Shown here in pieces: positions 1 to 12,800 of a DNA stretch of 64,000 nt (within the stretch, counting starts at the first letter, position 1; each line of letters starts with the position of its first letter). The notes under the pieces were generated by a model. It had not been told where the DNA came from and made no database searches. It saw only the letters and a list, made by a program, of their open reading frames with translations. Where the stretch lies: positions 408,187 to 472,186 of the forward strand of contig VUYV01000213.1 of assembly GCA_008711295.1 (NCBI GenBank). The letters run 5' to 3'. The DNA comes from Anarhynchus alexandrinus. Its lineage: Eukaryota; Chordata; Aves; Charadriiformes; Charadriidae. The translations under genes were made by a program, and so were the position numbers.

Positions 1-3000
1 GAGCAGAATAGTTCTGATGAGGACTAAATGGTATTTGGTAAGGAGTAAATGCTATTGGATAGGAAGATTATTTCTTACCCACCAAGGTGGATTAAAGGCT
101 GCTAGCAATATGTTTCACTCTTTTGTAACATTATGTTTCCTTGTAAGTAATCACTGGTGTTGCCACGGGGATGGTATACAATGGTGAATGAGAGTCAAAG
201 AGATCCTTAGGTTCAGAAAGTAAAGTCCCTTAGTAACAGAGCATGAACAAGTTTGAAAACCATGCTGTGCCTTTCCCCATAGCTACCGCTTGTGTCTCTT
301 TTCTATAAAAATGCAAAGCAATTGCAGAATTGCATCTTGTGTCAGTAGCTAGCAGTGAAGACAGATTATGCTAAATACTTTCTTTAAAAGGCTGTTATCC
401 TGAACTAAGTAAACGAATCTGATGGTGTAACACTAGGATGGACTCAGAAGCAACAGATGGGAGCAGGATGACCCACTTTCTGGAGAAACAACCACCCTTT
501 TCATATTGCACAATCTCATCAAGACACATCTGGGGTATAGTTTCGTGGAACTCAAACCAACAAGTGCTCATGATAGTCCTATGGGCAGGATGGGAGTCAT
601 GTGCCCCAAACTAGCACCAACAAACCTTTGTTAGCCTGGAGGCTGCTGCCATACAAAAACACTTTCATTGGGGGTCTTCCCTTCCCTCTATTAGTTCTTC
701 AGACTGTTTTGCTACCTTGCTGCTTTAAACCTGGAAAAATATATAAATAAATGAGACATGGAACAAAGTAGCATCTAGCAATACTCAGACATATGCAGGG
801 GTTTGAACGCACCTCTAAATAAAGCTGATAGATCCCACTGTCACTACAGCCTGGACAGCCAATTGTATCCTGGTTCCCAGTCTTATTTTCCATTGCACAT
901 ATTTAAATATGTCTTATGCTTCCCTGTAGCATAGGTGTAGGTACCCATCGGTCACTGATAAATTCCCCAACAGGAAGCAAAAGCTTTGTGGCATACAGAG
1001 TTATCTGTGTTTACACAGATTATTGAACACAACAGCATTTCTTTCAAGTGATTACCTTTCTTACATGGATTCCCTTTCTCCAGCAGGATGGTGTTATGCT
1101 GTGTGTGAAGAGGTCTTCTGCCAACCTGGGACATAGGACTTCTTGAGCTTGGATAGGAAGAGGCTACTGAATGGCCCACAGTTTCTCAGGCCTTCGGCTT
1201 CCTTTCCACCTCCTCAGAAGCAAATACACATGTCTCAAAGTGTCTCCATGGAAGACCATTCCTTTGCCCTTTCCCACTTTTCTGCTTCTTGTATCACATA
1301 GTTTTCTTCTCAAGCTCTTTTCAGCACAGAAGGGTACAGTGCCATCCCCTGTGATTCTGTGAAGTTCAGATCTATCACAAGACAACAGAGAGTGGGAAGT
1401 TTGCTGTAAATAGAAAGGCACTGAGTTCACTGCTAGTGAATAACTCTGCAGTTGTAAAGTATTTGTCCCAAAACAACAACTAAGATTAGCTTTCACAGGA
1501 GGAAAGAACAGGGTGACTCATCATTGAAAGGCAAAGGTACTAATCAAAGGCAACTTTAGCGGCCCTGAAATGCAGCTTCCTCAGCGAGCGATATTCTCTC
1601 CTGCTGGGAGAGAAGAAGTATAGAGCCTAACATAGTCTACATCATTTGGAAATGAACTGCATCTCCCAGTCTGAACTGTACAGAAAGTAGAAGAAAATAA
1701 AATCTGAAAAGCATATTCTAGCTGAAGGGAGAAGGAGGTGGGAATTGTGTGTTGGACTAAAGGATCTAAGCTGCATAATAAGGCTACCTGCAGTGGTGGT
1801 TCCCCCTGACTTCTAAGTACCCTGAATCAAATGATGAAAAGACTTTACTTACCAAGCCTAACTAGAAGGTGAAATGCTCTGTTCCAACAGCCCTGTGAAC
1901 AGGCATCAGGGGTCTGTTACCAGCATACCTTCTCCTACACACTAAAAGGCTGCCATGGACTTCCAGGTCTGGAAACAGGCAACAAGCGTAGTTTCATCCT
2001 GGAAAAGAAAGACCTTTGCAGCTCCATCCTTTCTGCTCCCTCACCCTACCTAATGAATGAAAGCAGATACCTCTTTTGGTGAAGCAAGGCTTGTCAGCTC
2101 TTTTTGTAAGTGTTGAAAAGAGATTAATTATTTCTGTTACTGCAGCCATTAGCTACACTCTCCGCTAGCAACCACTCACAACAATCAAGAAGGGCAAATG
2201 TCTGTATTAGAAAGAACTGGGGAAGGACATTACTGTGCTCTTTTCCTTACAGAATATCCCCTGGGGCCGTTTAAGGCCTATGTAGGAGGCTCTGCTGAGG
2301 AGCATGGTGTCTAAAAGAGCCCAGAGTTGAACCCTGGCAACCATGGGTACTACTTCTGTTACTGTGATGTTGTATCCAGAATCTATATGAGAAGGCACTC
2401 TGTCTTTTATGGTCTGCAAACTGGGACCATGTTGTGGAAATGCCAGAAGTGTTCTCTTATGTCAAGAACAGTGTGCTAGTTGCTGATCTTTTCTCTTCTT
2501 ATGTTGGAGGCACCAACTTAATTCTTACATGAATGGTCACATGAAAAGATAACACTCCATGTTCTGATTAATCTGCAAATGCTGAACTGAGATTGCCCTT
2601 TGCGTCCTTTACAACTATATCTGAGGCATCCCCAAAAACTCTTTTGATGTAAAAACATATGTAACCACTATGGAAATCTGCCTCATTTTATGGATTTGTT
2701 TTTTTAGCAGCTTCCTCGATAACATCTACTTCGCTCATGAGGCAACTTTTTTCCCATGCGCCCAGCTTGTTGAACATCACCATTATAAGCACCTGTTTGT
2801 GTGATTTCCATTTATCTGTCAGTGGTGTTGCTCCTGTGTTTCCCTTTAGATTCATAAAAAGCCAGCTGCTACAGTGTGCCCTCAATTTGTGGTCAAGGAC
2901 ACCAGCTTCATATGAGGCAAATAGGTTTTCAAGAGCTGTAAACAGATTATACCTCCAGAGTGACTGTTAAATGTCAGGGGAAAAAAAGAGGTCAGGTATC

Positions 3001-6000
3001 TGGTACTGCCAAGCACTGCAAGGTCACTGTAATGAGCCCCGTTAACAGAGAAAATCAGAGATCGGGAATTTGTCATTGTTTTCTGGAAATAATGACTGGA
3101 ACAGAAGAATTAAAATAGGAATGGGCACAACATGCTTTGTATTGGGATTTTCACAGAAAATCCGGACAGACACCCTCAGTGTTCTTTCTAATTTCTAGGA
3201 TCACTGAAAAGTGGAAGAAGATCACAGGCCAAGGTTCCAAGTTCCTTGATCGCAGATTTGATAGACCGAGGTCAGTTCATAATTGATGGTCTAAGACTGG
3301 AGGAAGGAAGCACAGGGCTGTACCGGGCTGGTCTGTGGGATCAGGCAGCTCACCGAGCCTCAGCTGCATGGACAGAGCCCAGGTGCCTGGAAGTGGCTGA
3401 GGCAGAAAAAGCCTCCAGCAAACAAAAATAGGAGGGTATGGGAAACAGAGCAAGATTAAGAGATATGAGGGGGATCAGACAAACGGGGTGAAAGGGAGAT
3501 AAGAAAAAATACACTAGAGAAATTAAAAAACAAAGTTTAAAATGAATGAGAGTTACACAGCATTAGGCTCCTCTAGATAGTGTATCTGTAATTTCAGAGT
3601 AAAGAAATCCCAGTGGAGTCAGGAAGGGCATGCATTCCTCCCTGGAATGTTTCTGCCACCTCTACTGGTTCCTCAGGATGCCCCTACCTTGTTGAGAAAC
3701 AAGAAAGGTAGTTCAGACTGTAAGGAACTGCAATTTACCTGCCACAGCTATCTACAATATTTACTAAATATAACTGCTGCAACAGATATAGCAGGAACCC
3801 CCATGCAGATAGAATTGCATGAGCAAAATGCTTCTTTTACCAGTTTCACATTGGGGTGAGGGGGTGTGAAAAAAAAATAGAGCTAAAAAAACAGAGCTGT
3901 GACCACACAGAATGCTCAGAAGTGAAGTATGTTAGTATTTCCCTGGAAGCAAAACACTCAGTTCAGGCACAATCACCACATTACTCACGACTTTGTTAAC
4001 ACCATAAATAAAAGTGTGAAGTGTGGAGGTGGCTTGCACACTGTATAATGCCAGGACTAATGTTTTACTTCCCATAGGCCAACTGGCCTGAAATCCTGGA
4101 GCTGAGGTTAATGCATGCATACATGGAGTCCTCACCTATCGCTGCACAAGAATGCTATGGGGCATCTTTCTTGTAGCACTGACAAGAACATTTACATTTC
4201 TTTTGGGGTTCTGTATTTGTCATCTGAAGTATTTTTTTTTAATCTAGAGTGATATTTTATGTCTGATCTTCGTCTTTACATCTTCATTGTGAAAATTGAA
4301 CTCCTGTGATTTAGCTCTACTGACTGCAGTATCAAATTTAGATTATTGTCAAAAGGCTGCATTCTGAATCAAGATTACAAATGTTCAAGTTCCCAGCAAC
4401 CGCAAAATACTCTTCATCTGGAGAAGGATGTACAAGTAGCTCTGAGGCTTTTTGATATCTACAGCACTTTTTGCCTGGTAAGGTTATGAGCTTTCAAGTT
4501 AACACTAGCTTTGTCTTTGCAGTAGTATCTATGTTGCCATATATCAGAATCAGTAACTTAAGTTTGAAAAGGCGCTACTGGCTTATGAAATTTTATAAGA
4601 TATTTAATGTGATAGTCAAGGTAATCATTCAATCCCTCTGTTTTATTTTACAAAAGACAGTATGTTTATTCCCGTATACAGAACTTCAAGGGTTTAATGG
4701 ATGTTCTTTGTTTTCAGACCAATACCGTCTAACTGCAGTGGCTTTAAGAACTGGTTATTTTCCGTTTTGAACAAATACATGAACTAATACCAATGACAGC
4801 AGAGGAAATGAAATCAGTAGAAATTTACGGCTGGCTACTCTTGTTCTGTTTGGTCATAGTGATGATTCACTCTTTCTCTCCTTGTTCTCCTCTCCATGCA
4901 ATACTTGACACTGTGGTAGTTTATGTTTTCATAGGAAAACTGTTAATGAAAGCATTTTCTCTTGCACAGAAGTTTCAGGGCCAAATGGAAACAATAGCTC
5001 GACCAAAAGTTATAAGCCCAAGGACTTGCACTGGCGGTATTCTTCTACATGGCATTGTCTTTCTGTGTTCCTACATAACAGCAAATTCTAGCACCACCTT
5101 CTCTGTGTTTAGCTGCCAAAGCAGAGGGCGAAAAAAGCCTCACTACATTGATCTCACCCCTTTGCTTTCTTGGTTGGCCTGGTTTGGAGCCAAGTCTCTG
5201 TTCCCTAATCCTACTGCAAATGGTAGAGAGGGAGGAAGTGGAGCCCGGTGAGAAATGTGTAGACCTGAGGTTCCCTTCTCCAACTTGAAAAGACAGCAGT
5301 GAGTATAAGCAAAGCAAAGCACTTACTGTCAGGCACTGGAGCAATTTACTTTCCCTGAGCTAACTCCTTCTCAGTGGTGCATGCAGTGTGACCTGGTGAG
5401 CACAAAGAGGAAGGCCAGCCACACACCATTACTCTGTGCGAGCACATTAACTCCTTAAAGTCTTTCTTTTTCTTAGAAAAGCACATTTGGGAAGCATTGT
5501 TTTAAGTGATATTCCCTTATTTTCTGTGCTATTGCAAAACTATGCCCTTTCATTATTAAAACTGCATAATTGTCAGAAAATCCAGTGGGTGTTAATGCCT
5601 GTACAGGCACCTAGCACAAAGCAGTTACCACCACAGAGAACTCAGTACAGAAGGAGACGATCCTTCCCCTGTGACTCATGCTGGAGCTTATGGGACCACT
5701 TCTGCAGTCCTTCAATGTGAAGAGTGGAAGGGCAGGCCCCACACTAGCAGTGTTTTTTATATAAACAAGTCACAGAGAAACAAAGATCGTGATTCATGGA
5801 GGTTGCTATGATACCTGAATTGCGTAGACTCGGTGTCATTCAAGGAAGCGCAGTCCCTGAACAGTAGGTTTTCCTTCTGCAGCCTGCAGGCAGACACTGT
5901 TCCAGCACTTACACCGCAGTACGTGTTAAAACCCACCAATCTAATATGTTCATTTGCTAGCCCCTAAACAGTACCCAACACTGCAGTAGTGCAGCTACAC

Positions 6001-6451
6001 TTTATAATGTGGATTATACTGCTGATTTGGAGTTTAAAATCAGAATGAGGATCCCATTTCTCTTCTCCTTTCTATCAGGGTGAAGCTGCAATGAAACCCC
6101 CCCATTACAGCGGCAATGCTGGGTAAGTGCACCACCGTAATGAAATCCAGGTTTTGGATTGCCATGTTGTTCCAGAGGAACGACAGCTATGTAAGACAGG
6201 CTAAATGATAACTTTTGGTAGTCCAAGAAATGGATGGTGTTTCCTAACCCTTAGGGTCTACTTCTAGTCCCAGTAGCTCAAAAAACAGCATTTACGTGAA
6301 ATTCCTATGGAGTGTAGTAGGGAATGATCAACTTTCTATAGAATGCTTAGAACAACCCAGGGAGTGCTGCAACAGGGATGTAATTCTCCATTCAAACCTA
6401 TTAGCTGCTGAATTTCTATGGAATCTTACTGATTTCTTCCCTGTTCAATTC

Positions 6452-6479
6452 AATAAAGCTTTTCCATAGAAAAAAAAAA
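6452..6479 (+). other. AATAAA followed by an A10 run: possible polyadenylation site or retrocopy tail
   Basis: An AATAAA hexamer at 6452-6457 is followed 12 bases later by ten consecutive A residues at 6470-6479. That arrangement is expected at the 3' end of a retrotransposed mRNA, or at a genomic poly(A) site with an A-rich downstream region. No coding similarity was recognised in the preceding 400 bases and no flanking target duplication was found, so chance remains likely. Confidence 0.2.
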
Positions 6480-9360
6480 TGTACCTTTATTGCAGCCTAC
6501 ACAGATACAAGGCAGAGTAAATCTGTATTGTTTAACAGGAGGTAAAATTGCTACTTTTCTCTTCTGTTATGTACAAGGTGGGAAGTCTCTCCTGCATAAA
6601 TTCCAAGCATTTGATACGCAACAAAAATCAGTTCATACTAAACACAGCTTGTTTCAAAAGAGTATCATTGTAAGTTAGGCTTAACTAAGAGCAAACTAAA
6701 AGTACTCCAATGTATTCACAGAGGTCTCTCCAATAACCATCAGCTGTAGAAGAACACAGAGGGTATACTTATGCCTGCCATAAAATTATTGCTTAGGGTA
6801 GAGTAAATAGCACAGGTGAATTTAGCATCTGGTGATTAGTATTTTAAAAAATAAATAAAAAAAAAGACACTCTGAAAAAACAGTGTGAAGTTACTGTCCA
6901 AACACATAGAAAAGCTGTGTTCATTTTAAGCTCCATTAGCAACACAAAGGGATAGAAGAAGCTGACACCCCGCTGCCACTGCGGGCAGTGCCAAGGCTCC
7001 AGCTCACTTCAGAGGGGCCGGGGCTCCTGCCAGAGGACCTGCCAGCAGGAAAACTGGTAGTGTTGTTGTAAGAACAAGAAGAGCAAATAAATATTAAAAG
7101 CCAAGGCCAGGCCAAAAAGGCCCATGAGATTGCCCCCGTTCTTTAAGCAGCAAGAGGTCCGAGACCAATTTTCACTTCTTTGGTGTCATGAAAATATAAT
7201 TCAGTCACTGTCCATCCAGATACAAGTGTTGCAGTTTCTGCGAGCAGTAATTATGTGGTGGAAGCTTTGTCTGCTGGACAGAGTCCTTTGATTGCAAATT
7301 CATCATTTATAGGCGAGACATTTGAGGAGAAAAACAAAAGTTGGTCTCAGAAATTTTCTCAGTACCACTGATCCTTACTGACAGTTATGCCGGCCAACGA
7401 CTGCCACATCTCAATATGCCCTAAGAAGGCTTCCCTCTCCCCAATCTTCTCATCTCAGGACACCCAGTACATGCTAAGGTTTGTTTGCAGCCTTGTTTGA
7501 CAGCAAAGATGAGGAGGTGGGTGCTGCAGAGCTGTCTGGGTAAGGTCAATGCCAACCACAGATTCCCATACGCAACAGAGGCCCCCAGCCAGCTTTCCAA
7601 AATGGCCCAAAGGTGAGCAATGCCTGGCAATCTAATTTCCTATATACCTATGCTAGATATAGTGAAAGTATGGGACATCGGTGTTTCAGGGTGGTAGGTG
7701 CTTGTAAACTGACTTTTAAATAGAAACAACATCCTTGTCTTGTCCTATCTTCACACTGGAGGGAAAAGCCCTCAGGATCCCATCTCTGTGTTTACCCTTG
7801 TCTTCTGTCAAAATGAGTCCCTGGTTCTCCTTTGTCTCTTCTCTGTTTCTTGTTTTAATTTTGAGGTTGGTTTGTTTGTGTTTTGTGCAAACTAGTCATA
7901 CAGAGAGAAATTGCTTTGCTTGATTCAATGCCTCTTGCTGTAGGCATGCTGCCCTTCTTCACCAAATTTGTAATTTGACTATCGATGTTATTGATGTTCC
8001 CAGAGGTTTTTGTGCATGGAGCTCACAGCAGCAGAGATCTCTTTGGCAAGTTCTATGTCAGAAACAAGGTGTGAAAAAATTCATTTTAATATCACACAAA
8101 AAGCCTGCAGATATTGTAAAATACATGATCAATATAATGAAAAGATGTAATTATGCCTGCCGTAGAGCTAAAATGGTGTAATCATGAATGTGTAATTGAA
8201 ATGAACGTCATGTCTGAGCAGAGAAACAGCAAATGTGACTACCATAGAGCAAGCTTTAGGAAAATGGGGTGGGATGAAGCCTAAAAGAACAAAACAAAGA
8301 TGTCTCGAGGGGAAACAGAGGAGCAGATCTTGGGTATGGGCTAATCCTTGGCTCATCTAGCTAGTAAGTCATAATTGTCATTTAAACCCTGAAGAGGGAA
8401 AGAAACTCAGAACTGGTCACTATTCCTTGTACCAGCAGCTTGTCTCCAGCAGACTCAAACTGGTGATCCCAGGGGTTTGGCAGGCGGCGCTGGCACATAG
8501 CCACGCAGTAATCATCTGGCTCCTGGATTTCTTTTTTGGCCTTCTGACAAAAGGCCTTACTTCTTCCTGTAGAGGGGTGATGAGCGCTGGTCCTTCATTT
8601 AATGTTACTCCAGAGCTTAAATCTTTCTCACACAGAAAATGCAGAAGATTGCCTCCCCAAGCACCTAATCACCAGCCCAAGCCACTGCAGTTCCCGAAGT
8701 GAAACGCTGCTGGCAGAGTGTCTTGTAATGGCCATCAAAACCTACTTCAGTGGCTTTAAGTAAAAGTAATTGTGTTCATGAATTCTTTATCTATGTGGAA
8801 TAGAAAATGGTGCTGGCTGAATCCTGACCTCGGTTACATCTTGTTAAATCTGGAGAAAAAGTTTAATAGCTGTAAATGGAATGTAAACTGTAAGTGGTCT
8901 GTAGACTGAACATCAAGAACACCACAAGGATTTTTGCTGTGACTTCACGTCAAGTCAATAGAGCTAACACAGCAATACTTTATTTCATTTAGGGGAAATG
9001 TCTGTGGGCCACACTTATTTGTCATGCTTACAAACATTTCAGTAATAATACAAATGAATAAAATACAAGCAAAGACGAGAAAAGGTTTGATAAAAATCTT
9101 ATTTCTGCTTTTGTGGTACTTTTGTATTGAACCCTATTTAAAAAAAAAATAATAAAAAATCTGTTCTTTGTTGCCATAGCAATAGATTCCCAGGGTGAAA
9201 TTATATCATACTGCCTTTCTTCTAGGTTTCTGCAATGTGCAATCACCACCCACTCCCCTTCATTACCGTCAATAATCAGCAAACCCTCCCCACCCCCAGC
9301 CTCTATTCATCTGCATGTTTTGGGGTGGAGGACGTGATAGTTATTGTTTTGACAGGTGCA

Positions 9361-9570
9361 GAGAAGCCAAGTGAATTCTCAGTGCGCTGAGGAAGCACGG
9401 GGCGTGCTGCCTGAAATGTCTCCAGTCCGGTGCCCTCCGACGACGCCTGTGAGGGCCCGTCCATCCGCAGAGTCCTGTACCTCTCCTGCACTCACGCTAA
9501 CTGCTGGTGTCAGCACTGTACTGGGAACTGCTGGGAGGGGTGGGAGCAAGCACCTACGCTCGCCTGGCAT
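9361..9570. promoter_or_regulatory. Isolated CpG-rich block upstream of DAPK1
   Basis: About a dozen CpG dinucleotides occur in roughly 210 bases, in surroundings that are almost CpG-free. The block is also GC-rich and stays open for 60-80 codons on both strands (9356-9598 plus, 9379-9576 minus), as any GC-rich segment tends to. It lies about 10 kb upstream of the DAPK1 start codon. It could be an unmethylated enhancer, an orphan promoter or an unrecognised exon. No coding family or splice-site pair was recognised, so the regulatory label is inference from composition only. Confidence 0.3.
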
Positions 9571-9784
9571 TGCCAAAGCAATGTCAAGCTTGAAGTAGAA
9601 CCCTGATTTCCTGAGGTAAAATGCTATTGCATTAACTCAGCGTGCCACCTCACCCTGGCACCACAACCTAAAAACGAACACCTCCGTCGCAGATCGACAG
9701 GCTGAGGGGAGCTTGCAGAACATGCACCGCGGTCTGAAGATTCAAACACAATGTCATGTAATTTAACAGGCTTGCACCAGTGGC

Positions 9785-9813
9785 AAAAAAAAAAATAAAT
9801 AAATAAAAAAAAA
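9785..9813 (+). repeat. A-rich simple repeat with TAAA units
   Basis: An A11 run is followed by TAAA-type units and a second A9 run. No LINE or SINE body was recognised immediately upstream, so this is recorded as simple sequence and not as a retroposon tail. Confidence 0.7.
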
Positions 9814-12800
9814 TCCTGGCCTCCGTGTAGTTATTCTGCAGCAATGTACAGTTAGTTACCACTCTCTTTGCTGAGTCTCTAGCCCTGCGTTTAGCTGTAT
9901 GGGTGTTTGTCCAAGGTTGGATTCACACATGCTTTTTTAACACTAAATCACATAAATCAAAACAAGTGCTTAAGTTAAACAGTTAATTCATGTTAAACAC
10001 TGGCCTTGTTTAAGTTATCCTGGTCCCATTGCTTTGGAGGACCAATTTATTATATTGATTTACACTAGCTGAAGAACTAGCCCTGGATAACTTTCTGACA
10101 TTTCATATTACTGAACATTTTTCACCGTATTTGAAATAGAGGCTAGTGTTTTCTAGTGTTTCTTCATATTCTTACTACTCAGAAAAAGCAATGCAACTAC
10201 AGATTTACCAAGAGCATTGAAGGGACATGAGCTTCTTCCTTGCTCCTCCTCCAATCCTACTCCTTTTCCATTAGCACTGCTTTCACTCCGGGGTCAGAGG
10301 TCCTGGTCATACACGGCTGATACACCAATTCATGCACCTCCCTCACTCAGATTTGGGACTGCCTCTCCCCTTGAGCAACATTTGCTGGGTTTTCAATATT
10401 ATTTTCTCGGTTTTAATCTGAATTTCTTGATATGTCTTTGCTGTTCTTTCATACATCCTGACTAGATTTTTCTCTCATTGGCCAGCTTGTAAAATACTTT
10501 TGTTTTCTAAATATCAGTATTCTTTTGCAGAATAAAAAGTTTCTACATGGCTAAATAGAATGTATGGTAAAAAAAAAAAAGTGCTTTGCACAGTATTATG
10601 CATTAGGTCTTTGCAACAGCATGATAGCTGAAAGACAAAAGAAAAAAAAAAGCTGTATGACAGAACTCTTTCTCCTTGCTTGTCAGTTAAATTAGCTGCT
10701 AAATATGGTTTCAGGTACAAGACACATCATTGTTAATGCATGCCTTTGTTAATTCAGGAACAAGATGTTTTGAATGCTTACTGCCCATTTAGAAATTCTT
10801 TATGGATACAATTGTATCTATTTAAGCAATATACATGTAAATAATGTATCGTTTTTGTAATGTGATTATGAATGAATCATGATGCTACTTCTATGCCAAG
10901 AATACTAAAATAGCGTTCTGTATTTTAATGGTGGACAAACCCATGCTGCTCCCTACATCTTGAAGTCAGGGGAAGACTCTGGATTTGAGAAGCAGTCCCT
11001 TTATTTAAGCACATAAGTAAGAATTTCGCCCTTCGTTCTGCAGGGTGCTGCATGCTCGGATGCTCACCCACCAGAGTGACTACGAACTGTCCAGGCTGTA
11101 CCTGTGTGAGCAGTGTTTTACTCCACCAGATTCAGAGTTCACAATGCTGTGTCTAGCATCTAGACCTCCAGATCTGCTTTGCTGAATCTCAGCTGCAGGT
11201 TCCTGCAAGAATTTTCCATCATAATGGGTGATGGTGACATTCACTAAGAAAAATATATTGGTTTTGGCTATGACAGCAGTAGCACCAGTTGTCACACCTG
11301 TTCTGTTTGCAGCTGATGAGCCTCTAGGGCGTTTGGAGAAGGGAGGTCCTTGACTCAGGTTGTAAAATCCTACTGGGACAGCTGAGTATGTAGGTATACA
11401 TACTCCTGCTTTTCCTTTGAAAATTGCACAGAAAGAAAATAATTACCAAAACACGGAACAAATAATCTATCCATCCTGGCAGCTGAACTCATTAAGTAAC
11501 TTGTTCAGCTTTATCTGTGATACGATAATAAAGCAATTACAGGGATACAATACTAAATGAATTAAAGGCATGCTGGGAGGGATTAATTCAGCTGGGGAAA
11601 ATGGATTCTAGCCCCTTTTTAACACACCCTGCATCATGTGACATGGGAGGTGCTCTCTGCTGGCCCTCCACACCACAGTCACATCCTGCCTTGCTTTGGA
11701 AATGTTTATTTTGGCCCAGAGCCCTTCCTCCACCATGTTTACTCCCAGCCTACTCCCAGCAAAGAAGTGCTATCAGGGGAACTGTCATGACAGGCTATCG
11801 TAGCCATCCATAGCAAGGCGGAACATACCTAGGTTGCGTTACCTTGAGTTAACAATGCAGCTAGGGGAAATAAAGGGAATGGGGAGGGCCAGAGAACCAA
11901 AATTCACCAGGCAATGGCTGTGCATCACAACCATTATTCTCTATGCCAGGTGAAGCTAGAGATGAACCTCAGAAACTGGCATATTATCAGGACAGATTTT
12001 TTCTATACCACAGGGAACTTCAACTGACTGGATTACTGTACGTGAACAATATACAGTATCTCTTAATCAGGCAGCAAAGATTAAGTGTCACACAACAGAA
12101 GCCTTTTGTACTTTTTTCCATACTCTTTTGCTTGGTGAATCCACTGGTTTGCAAAAGCTTAGTTATGCTCCTACCTAGGTAACTGCGCGGCATGCACACA
12201 AAAGCACTCTGCAGGATCAGAGCGTGTCATGGATAGTACCTGGGCACAGGAATCACATGCAAAGGAAACCGAGTGCAAACTTGGCATTCCTCTCTGCACA
12301 AATTACAGCACAAATGTTTCATTGCTTGTTATACGTGTAGGCAAGACAGGCAGATGCAATGTATGGGCATGAAACATGACGAACATGATTCCTCTATCTC
12401 CCAAACACCTAGATGAGAACTCCATGCATACTTGTTGTAGATTCATGCTTAGGGATGTTTTGCTTTCACAAATGCCCAAATACGCCGAGCAAATGCTGCA
12501 AAACTGTCAAACAGACATTTTTTTATATGCTAATTATTTCACACGTAGCCATTTCACCAACAGCTGTAGAGTGCTACTCTCTTAACACTCCCCCTGTAGC
12601 TAGTCAGGGGGGCAGGCAGCTTGTAAGTTCATCCCATCCCACGATTTTCAGACTGCTGCCCTTGGTTTCCCAGTATTTTGAGGGACCTGTATCATGTACT
12701 AACCCAACAAAAGAAATCTCCCACACTTTCATGTTTAAATATCACCTGCTGTATCTGTTCTAGATTAGCACTAGTCAGGTCTTGCATTACGAGCTATCCT

